Assembly (NCBI GenBank): GCA_050011815.1 | Contig: JBEKIJ010000012.1 | Location: forward strand, 1-64,000 | DNA: 64,000 nt | Reading direction: 5' to 3' | Source: Chersky-840 sp050011815 | GTDB taxonomy: Bacteria > Actinomycetota > Acidimicrobiia > Acidimicrobiales > UBA8190 | Shown here: positions 42,401 through 50,367 of the stretch, one piece after another | Position numbering within the stretch: position 1 is the first letter of the stretch | Layout: each line of letters begins with the position of its first letter | Notes under the pieces: generated by a model | Told to the model about the DNA's origin: nothing | The model's database searches: none | Seen by the model: the letters and a program-made list of their open reading frames with translations, nothing else | Position numbers and translations under genes: made by a program

Positions 42401-44054
42401 CGTCGAGTTCTTCGAGTACCTGGGATGCGGCGCACGGGCTTCGGCCAAGCGGATCCCCGATGCGGTGCTTCGTTCCCCCCGGGAGCTCGTGCTCTCGTTC
42501 CTCCAGGGTCTCGCCCTCGACGCCTACACCAGTGACGCCACGACGACGAAATGGGCGATCTGCCTCGACGCGCCCGCGCTCCTCGATGACCTGCAGGCGG
42601 TCCTGACCAACCTGGGCGTGGTGCACGGCCGGATCAGCAAGTCCAACAAGCTCAACGGCAAGACCTACGACGAGGTCTATGCCGCGGGTGTCCACGCCAA
42701 GAAGATGGTCGAGCTCGCCCCCTTCCTCGAGGCCCACAAGTCGGCAGCCGCCGCCCGCATGGTGGCCGGCATCACGGAGACGCATCACAACACGGCTGAC
42801 GTGGTGCCGGGGATCACGCCGGGCGAGCTCTATGCGCTCGTTCCCTACCGACGTCGCAACGAGCTCGGCGTCCTTCTCCGGACCGAGTTCAGCTTCCTGG
42901 CCGATCGTCGCACCAGGTTCGTGAGCCGGGAGACGGTCGCACGGGTGGCTCGCATCGAAGGCGTCACCCTCCCCGAATGGCTGGGCCAGGTCCTCGACGA
43001 CAACCTTCACTTCAGCCCTGTGGCATCGGTGGACGATGCCGGTGCGCGCGAGGTATTCGACGTGTCGGTGCCATACACGCATGCCTTCGTCGCCAACGGG
43101 ATCGTCAACCACAACACGGTGAACCTGCCCGAGGACGTCACCGTCGAGGACATCGAGCAGCTGCACCTCGACGCCTGGCGCCTGGGGATCAAGGCCGTCG
43201 CCATCTATCGCGACAACTGCAAGGTGGGACAGCCCCTTTCCACCACCAAGAAGGCCGGCGTGGGTGAGGGTGGCGACTTCGCCCCGCCCGGATCTGATGC
43301 CGAAGCCCGTGACCGCGCCGCCGCGGCCCGGATCTCCGAGCTCGAGGCGGCCCTCGCCCACGAGCAGGGCCGGGCCCACGACACGGTGGTGGTGGGAGCG
43401 GTGCGCGAGCGCCTGCCCCGGCGTCGCAAGTCCAGCACCTTCGCTTTCCGAGTGGCCGACTGCGAGGGGTACGTGACCGTTGGGGAGTACGACGACGGTC
43501 GGCCCGGTGAGGTGTTCATGAAGGTCTCCAAGCAGGGCTCCACCCTGGCGGGGATCATGGACGCCTTCTCGATCTCGGTCAGCCTGGGTCTGCAGCACGG
43601 GGTGCCGCTGGCCACTTATGTCCGCAAGTACTCGAACATGCGTTTCGAGCCCGCGGGGATCACCGATGACCCCGAACTCCGCATCGCCACCAGCCTGTTG
43701 GACTACATCTTCCGCCGGCTGGCGGTGGACTACCTGCCGCTCAGCGAGCGCGAGGAGCTCGGTGTGTTGTCGACAGTGGAGCGGATGCAGCCGACCCTGC
43801 CCGGTGTGGAAGAAGCCGCCACGCCTGAACAGGACCTCGTCGAGGACTCGGGGATCAGCTCGGTGCCGCCGACGGGACGCAGCGACCGGACCTCGGCGGT
43901 GTACCGCACGTCGTCACCGTCTACCTCCGGCTCGGCGACGGCACGGGCCGAGCAGAGCAACGCACCCCTGTGTTACCAGTGCGGGATGGTCATGCAGCGA
44001 GCAGGGTCCTGCTACCTGTGCACGAGCTGCGGGACGACGAGCGGCTGTTCGTAG
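39414..44054 (+). CDS. nrdJ: Adenosylcobalamin-dependent ribonucleotide reductase (class II) with two inteins
   Basis: The 1546-codon frame codes for NrdJ split by two inteins. Removing residues 355-499 and 795-1234 leaves a 961-residue reductase. Recognisable parts are GSGAGVNLSSIRAS, the active-site loop SNPC-SEY that is rejoined over the first intein, APTGTIALMLDCDTTGVEPD, and GAISK-TVNLPEDVT rejoined over the second. A C-terminal zinc/redox tail has CYQCGMVM and CYLCTSCG. The enzyme reduces ribonucleotides to deoxyribonucleotides using adenosylcobalamin. ATG 39414 follows AAGGAAAGGG. Candidate NrdR boxes lie upstream and a strong hairpin lies downstream. No class I reductase genes are in the window. 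Confidence 0.95.
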   Translation: MAIAPQRTAIGIRRYFTTEGVHPYDELAWDRRDSRITDYRDGSIAFEQLEVEVPVTWSLNATNILAQKYFRGTPGTAERETSLKQVADRVVDTITAWGIKDGYFEDDAEAQTFSDELKHIIVNQRAAFNSPVWFNIGVKGVPQQASACFILAVDDSMDSILNWYREEGIIFKGGSGAGVNLSSIRASVERLQGGGTASGPVSFMRGADASAGTIKSGGKTRRAAKMVILNDDHPDIEDFIWCKALEERKARVLRDSGFDMDLDGSDSFSIQYQNANNSVRVTDEFMQAVLDDADWALTARTDGSAVRIVKARDLFRQIAHAAWECADPGMQFDTTINRWHTAPNAGRINGSNPCCFVGETEVVTADGRLSIAELALRCELGEDAPNVVAFDLTKSELVMPEMVKAWVAGYTSDLVEVTTDRGRLRCTPEHPFLTMTGEFVHAQSLVPGTRLHGLEGTERIVSVGRLRLEQEVPVYDLEVAGVHNFAVATSDSTGVIVHNSEYMHIDNSACNLASINLLKYLREDDSFDAESFNATVDVVFTAQEILVGNADYPTEKIAENSRRYRELGLGYANLGALLMAQGLPYDSDEGRAWAASITALMTGHAYAVSARTASRMGPFAGFHADREAMLNVLQMHRAEVAKIDEELVPMDLLSAAQEAWDDAVELGEQFGVRNSQASVLAPTGTIALMLDCDTTGVEPDLGLVKTKKLVGGGTMSIVNQTVPRALARLGYMPEQVDDIISYIDEHKSIVGAPHLASEHMAVFACSMGDNTIHYTGHVRMMGAVQPFISGAISKCVVGDTLLATTDGLIRIGGLHQGESPDSFRDEILAVASIGGIHKTDAFYYGGVRPVRRVVLRSGHAVTGTPNHRVLTAGATGLDWKRLDQVEPGDYVASKYGDELWSELPARFDDFTPTRSYGSQKTVRIPDEMTDPLAFLLGAYASEGHTSRSTWTIVITNSEDAVLEEIAEAARVCFDVEAKIRRPADRCPSVEISSKTIVEFFEYLGCGARASAKRIPDAVLRSPRELVLSFLQGLALDAYTSDATTTKWAICLDAPALLDDLQAVLTNLGVVHGRISKSNKLNGKTYDEVYAAGVHAKKMVELAPFLEAHKSAAAARMVAGITETHHNTADVVPGITPGELYALVPYRRRNELGVLLRTEFSFLADRRTRFVSRETVARVARIEGVTLPEWLGQVLDDNLHFSPVASVDDAGAREVFDVSVPYTHAFVANGIVNHNTVNLPEDVTVEDIEQLHLDAWRLGIKAVAIYRDNCKVGQPLSTTKKAGVGEGGDFAPPGSDAEARDRAAAARISELEAALAHEQGRAHDTVVVGAVRERLPRRRKSSTFAFRVADCEGYVTVGEYDDGRPGEVFMKVSKQGSTLAGIMDAFSISVSLGLQHGVPLATYVRKYSNMRFEPAGITDDPELRIATSLLDYIFRRLAVDYLPLSEREELGVLSTVERMQPTLPGVEEAATPEQDLVEDSGISSVPPTGRSDRTSAVYRTSSPSTSGSATARAEQSNAPLCYQCGMVMQRAGSCYLCTSCGTTSGCS
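40476..40910 (+). other. Intein 1 in NrdJ (mini-intein, 145 residues)
   Basis: It starts with block A CFVGETEVVTADG, and block B is GRLRCTPEHPFLT with the T-x2-H motif. Block F is VPVYDLEVAGVHNFAVAT and block G is GVIVHN, followed by serine as the +1 extein residue. No homing-endonuclease domain is present. The insertion lies directly after the cysteine of the N-P-C-S-E active-site loop, between two catalytic residues of the reductase. The segment is visibly poorer in GC than its flanks, hinting at later arrival. Confidence 0.95.
41796..43115 (+). other. Intein 2 in NrdJ (440 residues, with LAGLIDADG-type endonuclease)
   Basis: It starts with block A CVVGDTLLATTDG, and block B is GHAVTGTPNHRVLT. 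The endonuclease blocks are LLGAYASEGHTS and FLQGLALDAYTS. Block F is REVFDVSVPYTHAFVANG, and the end is IVNHN before a threonine at +1. In LAGLIDADG enzymes each block ends in an acidic metal ligand. Here the first reads S-E-G and the second D-A-Y, so one acid is retained in each, but the pattern is altered and activity is uncertain. Base composition is like the host gene. Confidence 0.93.
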
Positions 44055-44089
44055 TAGGACAGGCTCGCTGGCGAGAGCACGCTTCGGAT

Positions 44090-44142
44090 GCCTACCCGGT
44101 GCCCGTGACCACGAGAGGTCATGACACCGGGTAGGCGCTTTT
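44090..44142 (+). terminator. Strong hairpin terminator after nrdJ
   Basis: GCCTACCCGGTG (44090-44101) pairs perfectly with CACCGGGTAGGC (44125-44136). An inner GACC/GGTC pair extends the stem, and GCTTTTC follows. It would end nrdJ transcription. It also lies just after the stop of the convergent secreted-repeat gene (44153), so it may serve both strands. Confidence 0.85.
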
Positions 44143-44152
44143 CAACAGCCTC

Positions 44153-45316
44153 TTAGTGCGAACGGTGTCCCGAGCTGTGACCGAAGTATTCCGGCCCGTT
44201 CGTAGGTGCCCCCGACCCGAACCCGCCGTGGTTGCTCGTGGCATGACCTTTCGGCCCCGACACGTCTGGCGACCCTCCGGCCACTGATCCTCTCGGGCTC
44301 CCGAATACGGCGTGGGGCTTGGGTGTCGTGGGTGGGGAGGGAACCACGAACACGCTGGTGGCGGTCACGGTGCCGCTCGAGATGGTGCCAAAGGCGCCCA
44401 CCTGCTCACCCACGCACACGTTGACGAACGTCGGTGCGCTCACGCCGTGCTCGGAGAAGGTCGTGGTGGTGCTCACGTCGACGGTGAAGGTCGAACTGTG
44501 GAACCCGTTCAAGGTGAACGTCCCCGCCGTGGCCGCCACCCCACAGGTGCCGGTGGTGCTCGTCCCGTTGACCGAAGCCACCGTCCCGAAGGCGGCGTGG
44601 GGCTTGGGCGTCGGGGGCGGCGTCACGAACACGCTGGTGGCGCTCACGGTGCCGCTCGAGATCATGCCGAAGGCGCCCACCTTCTCACCCACGCACACGT
44701 TGACGAACGTCGGTGCGCTCACGCCCTTCTCGGAGAAGGTCGTCGTGGTGCTCACGTCGACGGTGAAGGTCGTGCTGGGGAACCCGTTCAAGGTGAACGT
44801 CCCCGCCGTGGCCGCCACCCCACAGGTGCCGGTGGTGCTCGTCCCGTTGACCGAGGCCACCGTTCCGAAGACGGCGTGGGGCTTGGGCGTCGGGGGCGTC
44901 GTCACGAATACGCTGGTGGCGCTCACCGTGCCGCTCGAGATCATGCCGACGGCACCCACCTTCTCACCCACGCAGACGTTGGCGAAGGTCGGTGTGCTCA
45001 CGCCGTGCTCGGAGAAGGTCGTCGTGGTGCTCACGTCGACGGTGAAGGTCGTGCTGGGGAGCGCGTCCAAGACGAAAGCTCCCGCGGTGGCGGCGACGCC
45101 ACATGTGCCGGTGGTGCTCGTCCCGTTGACCGAGGCCACCGTTCCGAAGACGCCCGTTGGCGCGTCGCGATGATGGTGACGGCCATGGTGGCCGCTGCCG
45201 GTCGAGAGCCCACCCGAAGCACGCAACGTCGTTGCCGACGCCGCTGCGCCGGAGAGCAGGACCACCGCCAGTGTCGCCAAAATGGCGATCTTTGCCATGC
45301 GCCATGTTCTGGACAT
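44153..45316 (-). CDS. Secreted protein with three tandem DUF5666-like repeats
   Basis: The 387-residue protein has an N-terminal signal peptide (IAILATLAVVLLSGAAASA) and no other membrane segment. After a His-rich stretch (HHGRHHHRD), three near-identical 93-residue repeats follow. Each opens FGTVASVNGTSTTGTCGVAATAG and has STTTTFSE and CVGEKVGAFGMISSGTVSATSVFV. The pattern fits DUF5666, a small beta barrel of unknown function. Each repeat has two cysteines that could form a disulfide. The C-terminal 60 residues are Gly/Ser/His-rich and disordered. ATG 45316 follows a GGGGGG tract. It is probably a cell-surface or released protein. Confidence 0.85.
   Translation of the reverse strand: MSRTWRMAKIAILATLAVVLLSGAAASATTLRASGGLSTGSGHHGRHHHRDAPTGVFGTVASVNGTSTTGTCGVAATAGAFVLDALPSTTFTVDVSTTTTFSEHGVSTPTFANVCVGEKVGAVGMISSGTVSATSVFVTTPPTPKPHAVFGTVASVNGTSTTGTCGVAATAGTFTLNGFPSTTFTVDVSTTTTFSEKGVSAPTFVNVCVGEKVGAFGMISSGTVSATSVFVTPPPTPKPHAAFGTVASVNGTSTTGTCGVAATAGTFTLNGFHSSTFTVDVSTTTTFSEHGVSAPTFVNVCVGEQVGAFGTISSGTVTATSVFVVPSPPTTPKPHAVFGSPRGSVAGGSPDVSGPKGHATSNHGGFGSGAPTNGPEYFGHSSGHRSH
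44320..45156 (-). repeat. Three 279-base tandem repeats in the secreted-protein gene
   Basis: The shared block GTTGACCGA(A/G)GCCACCGT begins at 44567, 44846 and 45125 on the plus strand, giving an exact period of 279 bases (93 codons). Long stretches are identical between copies at the DNA level, which indicates recent duplication or gene conversion. Confidence 0.9.
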
Positions 45317-45632
45317 GAATCCCCCCTGTGTTGAGTGCAGATCGCTCGGTCCGTCGCTGGCAGGCCGAGTCGCCCGTCCCCCCGCCGATGTTCCGGTGGA
45401 CGAGCCGAGCGTGTAATGGCTGTTGAGGCACCTTTGCCCGAATACGTGGTCTTGTAAACACCCTATGTGATAATTGTGACACTCGCCGCTTAGCGTCACC
45501 GAGGCACCGACCGCGAAGAAGGGCCGTGACCAGGCAGTTCATCTGAGATGCGCGCAGCGGAGCGGGAATCCCAGGATTCAGACAACGACTCGGGGCGCGG
45601 TGGATCGCCCTACCGCAAGAGCTCCCGGAGGG
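45317..45632. promoter_or_regulatory. Intergenic region upstream of the secreted-repeat gene
   Basis: These 316 bases separate the secreted-repeat gene start from the stop of the P450 gene upstream on the same strand. A markedly AT-rich core at 45445-45480 (minus-strand reading GTGTCACAATTATCACATAG) is the likely promoter. The repeats TGTGA-TAAT-TGTGA on the plus strand look like a possible binding site. No gene is visible here. Confidence 0.5.
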
Positions 45633-46835
45633 TCACGGTTCGGCTCGGATGGGCAGGTATTCGAACCGGCGGGTGAACGGCCCCGGTGCGTAACGGCCTG
45701 CGGAGCTGTCCACGACGAAATCGGGCGCCATCCGCAGCAGTTCCTCGATGACGACCCGGCCTTCGAGCCGGGCCGCGGCGGCTCCCAGACAATGGTGCGG
45801 CCCCGAGCTGAAGGCCAAGGTACGAGCCACGGTGCGGGTGACGTCGAGGCTGCCCGCATCGGGCCCGAACTCCCGAGGGTCCCGGTTGGCCGAGGCGAAC
45901 AGCAGGTGGACCTTGTGATCGGCGGGGATCCTGACCGCCGCCTCGGCGGGACCGACGGTCACGTCCGTGGTGGTGGTGCGCGACAGCCCCTGGACAGGGG
46001 AGAGGAACCGCAAGAGCTCCTCCACAGCCCCGGCGACGAGTCCCCCGTCGGCGGAGAGGAGTCGACGTTGGTCAGGGTGTTCGCTCAGGAGGGCGGCGGT
46101 TCCCCCGATCAGTCCCGCCGCGGTGTCGTTGCCGCCGGCGATCATGACGAAGCAGAACCCCAGGATCTCTTCGAGGCTCACCGGACGTCCGTCGATCTCG
46201 GACTCGAGGAGCACCGAGATCATGTCGGGGCAGGAGTGCCCCTTCTTGGTTCCCGCCAGGTCGGTGAAGTACCCGTAGAGCTCTCCCACGGCCCGGCCGG
46301 CGGAGAGCACGTTCCCGCTGGCGTTGGCCTGGACGATGGCACTGCTCCAGGTGCCGAACGTGGACCGGTCGCTTTCGGGGACACCGAGGTAGTCGGCCAC
46401 GACGAACGAGGGGACCGGTGTGGCGACTTCGGAGACGAAGTCGGCCTCTCCCATCTCGACGATGCGTTCGATGCACGACCTCGTGAACCGACGCAGGGAG
46501 TCCTCGCGCTCGGCCACGGCCCGCGGCGTGAACATGGCGTTGACCAATCGGCGGTAGAGGGTGTGGCGGGGCCGGTCCATCATGACCAAGGTGGGCATGA
46601 GCCCGAGCTTGGCGATCTCGTCCTCTTCGAAGGTCAGGCCCTGCGCCGAGGAGAAGGTCCCGGTGTCACAGGCCGCTGCCATCACATCCGCAAAACGCGA
46701 CAGGACCCAGAATCCTCGCTTCTCGACGTGATGGACCGGGTCCTCGTCGCGCAGGCGCTCGTAGGTGGGGTAGGGGTCGCGCCACAGGTCGGGGTCGAGG
46801 GGGTCGTAGGCGAGGGTTCCGGCAGCGGTGGTCAT
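45633..46835 (-). CDS. Cytochrome P450
   Basis: The 400-residue P450 has the I-helix AGGNDTAAGLIGG near residue 240, EELLR as the ExxR motif, and the heme loop FSSGPHHCLGAAAARLEGRV starting at residue 342, with the cysteine at 349. It differs widely from the P450 at 4960. In the I-helix, D-T replaces the more usual E-T pair, as in some steroid- and linalool-type enzymes (CYP111/CYP125-like families). ATG 46835 has GAAGGAGAG upstream. Its redox partners are not adjacent. Substrate unknown. Confidence 0.92.
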   Translation of the reverse strand: MTTAAGTLAYDPLDPDLWRDPYPTYERLRDEDPVHHVEKRGFWVLSRFADVMAAACDTGTFSSAQGLTFEEDEIAKLGLMPTLVMMDRPRHTLYRRLVNAMFTPRAVAEREDSLRRFTRSCIERIVEMGEADFVSEVATPVPSFVVADYLGVPESDRSTFGTWSSAIVQANASGNVLSAGRAVGELYGYFTDLAGTKKGHSCPDMISVLLESEIDGRPVSLEEILGFCFVMIAGGNDTAAGLIGGTAALLSEHPDQRRLLSADGGLVAGAVEELLRFLSPVQGLSRTTTTDVTVGPAEAAVRIPADHKVHLLFASANRDPREFGPDAGSLDVTRTVARTLAFSSGPHHCLGAAAARLEGRVVIEELLRMAPDFVVDSSAGRYAPGPFTRRFEYLPIRAEP

Positions 46836-46905
46836 CGCGGCGCTCTCCTTCGACGGGACGGACACGGCGAGAGTACTGGGACGAGCTCGGCCCGCACCGC
46901 AGCGG

Positions 46906-47796
46906 CTACCGAAGCCGACGCAAAGTTCCGGCCGGGCTCGCCGGCACGGCACCGGGATGAAGCGCCGACGCCAGGATCTCCACGCCGTCGACGAGACGGG
47001 GTCCCGGCCGTGAGAAGTACGAACTGGCATCCACGGCGAAAAACGCCTGCACTCCCGCCAGCTCGGCCCGATCCAGCAGAGGGGTGGCTTCGAGCGCGGC
47101 GGCTTCGAGGTCATACCCGCAGGGCATGAACACGACCACTTCGGGCGAGGCCGAGACGATCTGCTCCCAGGTGACCCGGACCGACGGGGTGCCCCGGCTG
47201 GCCAGGACGGCTTCGCCTCCGGCGAGCTCGATCATCTCGGGGACCCAGTGGCCGCCGTTGAAGGGAGGATCGGACCACTCGAGGGCGAACGTCCGGGGCT
47301 CGTCCCTCCCGGCCACCTTGGCGGCGACGAAGTCCAGCCTGGCCCGCAGGACCTCGACGAGCTCGGAGGCCACGGACTCCGTCCCGGTGGCGGCGCCGAC
47401 CTGCACGAGGCAATCCAGGACGTCGCCGAGCGAGCTCGGATCCATGGAGAGGACCTCGGCGCGACACCCCAGGAGCTCGAGGGCCTCGTTCACGTGTCCA
47501 GAGGGCACGGCGCACACCGCACACAGGTCCTGGGTGAGCACGAGATCGGGGCGAAGCTCTCGGACCGCCTCGTTGTCCAGCCGGTAGATCGGCTCACCCC
47601 CGCCGATGGAGGCGCTGACGAGGCGGTCCACCTCGGCCGGGTCCGAGGCGTCGGGAAGCGTGGAGAACGACACCGATCGCTTGGTGCGGGCGCCAGGGGG
47701 CCAGTCGCATTCGTGGGTCACCCCCACCAGGTCGTCCTCCAGGCCCAGGGCGTAGACGATCTCGGTGGCCGACGGCAGCAGGGAGAGGATCCGCAT
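46906..47796 (-). CDS. BtuF-like cobalamin/substrate-binding protein without signal peptide
   Basis: The 296-residue protein has the periplasmic-binding-protein fold of BtuF/FhuD: RILSLLPSATEIVYALGLEDDLVGVTHECDWP, then LVLTQDLCAVCAVPSGHV, LEWSDPPFNGGHWVPEMIELAGG and EVVVFMPCGYDLEAA. No signal peptide or lipobox precedes it, and no permease or ATPase gene is near, so it is likely cytosolic. Proteins of this kind are annotated as cobalamin-binding, and the C-A-V-C-A-V-P segment is a frequent subgroup mark. A role in handling B12 would fit a genome whose reductase needs it. It could bind another corrinoid or metal chelate. Confidence 0.82.
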   Translation of the reverse strand: MRILSLLPSATEIVYALGLEDDLVGVTHECDWPPGARTKRSVSFSTLPDASDPAEVDRLVSASIGGGEPIYRLDNEAVRELRPDLVLTQDLCAVCAVPSGHVNEALELLGCRAEVLSMDPSSLGDVLDCLVQVGAATGTESVASELVEVLRARLDFVAAKVAGRDEPRTFALEWSDPPFNGGHWVPEMIELAGGEAVLASRGTPSVRVTWEQIVSASPEVVVFMPCGYDLEAAALEATPLLDRAELAGVQAFFAVDASSYFSRPGPRLVDGVEILASALHPGAVPASPAGTLRRLR

Positions 47797-47848
47797 GGCG
47801 CGATCGTGGCCCACCCGCGCCCGTGGCGCTAGTGCGGCAGTCCGAGTG

Positions 47849-48595
47849 CTACCGGGGTCGGTGGCCGATCACGGTCACGAGGCCCACGGGAAGGGTCTCC
47901 TGACCGAACGACGCCAGGATCGAAGCGTCCACGCCGTGCCGCGCCAGGAGCGTCGGGACACGGGCCGTGTCGACCAGGACGTTGTGGTGGGTCTCGTCGT
48001 CGCGCCGCCACGAGTCGTCGCTGTTCCTGAGAAAGGTCGTCATCTCCCGGACGAAGCGGTTGGGCGACGGGATCGAGAATTCGGTCACGATCATCCAGCC
48101 GTCGCCCCGCCGCACCTGTGTCGGTGCCCCCTGGCGAAAGCGCCCGTACTCGACGTCGCACAGGTCGATGGCGAGAACGCCGCCGGGCCGCAGCGCTCCC
48201 GCCAGCGCCGCCAGGGCCCGGTCGACCGAATCCTCGTCGTCGAGGTAGCTCAGGACGTGACCCACCGACACGATGGCGTCGGCGCCCGGGACAGGGTCGT
48301 CGGGGAGGCGCAGGGGTCGGATGTCCTCGGCGCCGGTCGCGTACTGCCGTGCCAACTCGAGCATGGCGTTCGACGCGTCGGTGGCGATCACCCGGTGCCC
48401 GGCATCCACCAGGTGTTTAGTCAACAGGCCGCTGCCACATCCGATCTCGACCACGAGACCGTTGCGGTCGCGGACCGGAGCCAAGAGCTCGAGAATCCCC
48501 GGAGCACAGGCGTCGGCGTGGAATCCGAACCCGAGATGGTGGATGCGTGCCAGGTCGTCGCGGTAATAGGGATCGCGTGTCTCGGGCCCGTCCAT
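47849..48595 (-). CDS. Class I SAM-dependent methyltransferase
   Basis: The 248-residue methyltransferase has the SAM motif LVVEIGCGSGLLTKHLVDAGHRVIATDAS, then DAIVSVGHVLSYLDDEDSVDRALAALAGALRPGGVLAIDLCD as motifs II-III. The remainder is a beta-rich substrate cap (DGWMIVTEFSIPSPNRFVREMTTFLRN). It lies 52 bases upstream of the BtuF-like gene on the same strand. The substrate is not readable. ATG 48595 gives the usual length. Confidence 0.88.
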   Translation of the reverse strand: MDGPETRDPYYRDDLARIHHLGFGFHADACAPGILELLAPVRDRNGLVVEIGCGSGLLTKHLVDAGHRVIATDASNAMLELARQYATGAEDIRPLRLPDDPVPGADAIVSVGHVLSYLDDEDSVDRALAALAGALRPGGVLAIDLCDVEYGRFRQGAPTQVRRGDGWMIVTEFSIPSPNRFVREMTTFLRNSDDSWRRDDETHHNVLVDTARVPTLLARHGVDASILASFGQETLPVGLVTVIGHRPR

Positions 48596-48658
48596 GCCCT
48601 CAGTATCGCTCGTACCGGGCACGCGGGCCCGGGCACGTCGGCTCGGCGGTCAGCGCGA

Positions 48659-49000
48659 CTACCGCTTCTGGCGCCCTTCGAGGGTCACGATCTCGGCGAC
48701 GTGTCTCTTGACCCGGTCCCGCCCCATGTCGAACAGCGACGGCTGGACCGGTGCCGCGGGCGAACCCGTCTCTGGCTCTGCATCATCGGCCCCGTCTTCG
48801 AGGATCTGGATCAGTGCGGGCGCTTGGTCGGCCGGCAGCCGGAACGTCGCCCGACAGATCGAGCCGTGCCACAGGCTGACGATCACCAGTCCCTCATGGG
48901 AGTGCCAGGAGACCTCCATCCGCCTTCCGTCGTCACGCGCGTCGCTGAACCACTGGCGGCGGACTCCGTCGGGGTGAGGAAGCAGCACCACCCTCATCAT
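48659..49000 (-). CDS. Hypothetical protein
   Basis: A protein of 113 residues that I do not recognise. The N-terminal part has alternating strands (MEVSWHSHEGLVIVSLWHGSICRATFRLPADQ), then APALIQILEDGADD, and ends in a basic tail. It resembles a small beta-sheet regulator-type protein seen in actinobacteria, with no motif for function. Start at ATG 49000 or 48997. It lies 63 bases upstream of the methyltransferase on the same strand. Codon use is normal for the window, which supports it as real. Confidence 0.6.
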   Translation of the reverse strand: MMRVVLLPHPDGVRRQWFSDARDDGRRMEVSWHSHEGLVIVSLWHGSICRATFRLPADQAPALIQILEDGADDAEPETGSPAAPVQPSLFDMGRDRVKRHVAEIVTLEGRQKR

Positions 49001-49183
49001 GGACCCGCCGACCAACCGGGGGCTAGAGGGAAGGACTTTGCAAACGCGTTACAAGGTCTCGGGTCCCGGCTCCTCCGGAGCATGTGATCCCGGATGCAAC
49101 CAGAGAAATCCCCGATGTCGTAACCTCGGCCCTGGAGCTCTCTGGACCCGGCTCCATGGCTTCGTCGCCCGGGAGGCCGAGCA

Positions 49184-49936
49184 ATGAACCCGAACACCGA
49201 CCGAGTTGGCACCCTCATCGGCCGCCGCGGGGCGCGGGCAATCGCCGCCCTTGTCGTGTTGGGGGGATTTGGGCTCACCGGGTGCAGCGTCGTGAACGCA
49301 GTCAAGAAGGTCGAGCATGACGTGAGGGGCAACAAGGCGACGATCGATGCCTTCACGAACAAGATCAACTCCAGCCAGGGGGCGACCTTCGAAGCCACCT
49401 ACGCCACCACCGGTAGCTCGCCGGCGACGGTCGTCTACGCCGTCGAACCGCCACAGGGCCTCGCCTTCGAGGTCACCCCCACGGGAACGAGTACGAGCAG
49501 TGTGCACATCATCGTGAACACGTCCGGGGAGTACTCCTGCACCGCCTCGAATGGTTCGAGCTCAGGGCCGGCCTGTCAGAAGTTGGGAACGGCCGACGCC
49601 GCCGCCGAGAACAGGATCTTCGACCTCTACACCCCGGCACACTGGACCGCATTCCTCAAGGACTTCTCGCTCGCCGCCGGCTTGGCCGGCGACACGGTCA
49701 CGTCGTCGGCCACGACGGTGAACGGATTCGCCATGCAGTGCGTCGACTTCCAGGCATCGGGGGTGGCGGGCACGAGCACGATCTGCACGACTGCTCAAGG
49801 CATCTTGGGCTTTGTCCAGGTGGCGTCGGACTCGACCAGTTTCGAGCTCAAGAGCTATTCGCCGTCGCCGCCGGACTCCCTGTTCGAGCTGCCCCCCGGC
49901 GCGACCATCACCACCTCCCCCCCGACGACGTCGTAG
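49184..49936 (+). CDS. Secreted lipoprotein, hypothetical
   Basis: The 250-residue protein has a signal sequence ending in a lipobox LTGC (cysteine at residue 34), so it is probably anchored to the outer face of the membrane. The mature part has a short coiled region (VVNAVKKVEHDVRGNKATIDAFTNKI) then beta-rich repeats and four more cysteines (about residues 113, 126, 183, 197) that may form disulfides. The C-terminal tail is Ser/Pro/Thr-rich. The beginning resembles actinobacterial lipoproteins of unknown role. It precedes the NfeD-like and flotillin genes. Confidence 0.8.
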   Translation: MNPNTDRVGTLIGRRGARAIAALVVLGGFGLTGCSVVNAVKKVEHDVRGNKATIDAFTNKINSSQGATFEATYATTGSSPATVVYAVEPPQGLAFEVTPTGTSTSSVHIIVNTSGEYSCTASNGSSSGPACQKLGTADAAAENRIFDLYTPAHWTAFLKDFSLAAGLAGDTVTSSATTVNGFAMQCVDFQASGVAGTSTICTTAQGILGFVQVASDSTSFELKSYSPSPPDSLFELPPGATITTSPPTTS

Positions 49937-50124
49937 GGCGGCTCCTGGGGCCGCCTCTCGGACGCTTCTGGGACGGGAGCCGGGTCCGGTTCGTGGTTGT
50001 CGTCCGACCACGAGCTCCGTCCCGATCGGGGCGCTTCGCCGGCAGATACGATCGGGGCGCAAGCCAGGACGTGAAGCCCTGTGCATACACTGCTGGCAGT
50101 GACCTTGAGGAGTTCGGCACTTCG

Positions 50125-50337
50125 ATGATCGACGATGACTTGACGGGCATGGTGGGGCGTGTCTCGGTTCCGATTCCCACTGATGGATCGGGGGAAGTCA
50201 TATTGAGCGTCCGAGGTGGATCCGAGGCCTTCACGGCCTACACGCAAGGCAATGAGGCCCTGACCAAGAATGCCCGCGCTGTCGTCGTCGAGCAGACGGG
50301 TCCGCGCACAATCTTGGTTACAGCCGCTGGGTATTGA
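50125..50337 (+). CDS. Short NfeD-like OB-fold protein
   Basis: A 70-residue protein that fits the C-terminal soluble OB barrel of NfeD family proteins: LTGMVGRVSVPIPTDGSGEVILSVRGGSEAFTAYT then AVVVEQTGPRTILVTAAG. Usual NfeD proteins add membrane helices, which are absent here. NfeD partners flotillins, and here the flotillin gene follows 30 bases later. ATG 50125 has GAGGAG 11 bases upstream. It is too short for confident family search by eye, but the partner gene makes the call likely. Confidence 0.75.
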   Translation: MIDDDLTGMVGRVSVPIPTDGSGEVILSVRGGSEAFTAYTQGNEALTKNARAVVVEQTGPRTILVTAAGY

Positions 50338-50367
50338 TCGTCTTCCTTTTGAGAAGGGTCCGACATC

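Noticed and set aside
40743..43598. A 951-codon minus-strand frame opposite nrdJ and its inteins
   Set aside because: The sense strand codes for a clear reductase and intein. The antisense frame has no motif.
44320..45156. CRISPR-like array in the repeated region
   Set aside because: Repeats of 279 bases are contiguous, in frame and protein-coding, with no spacers.
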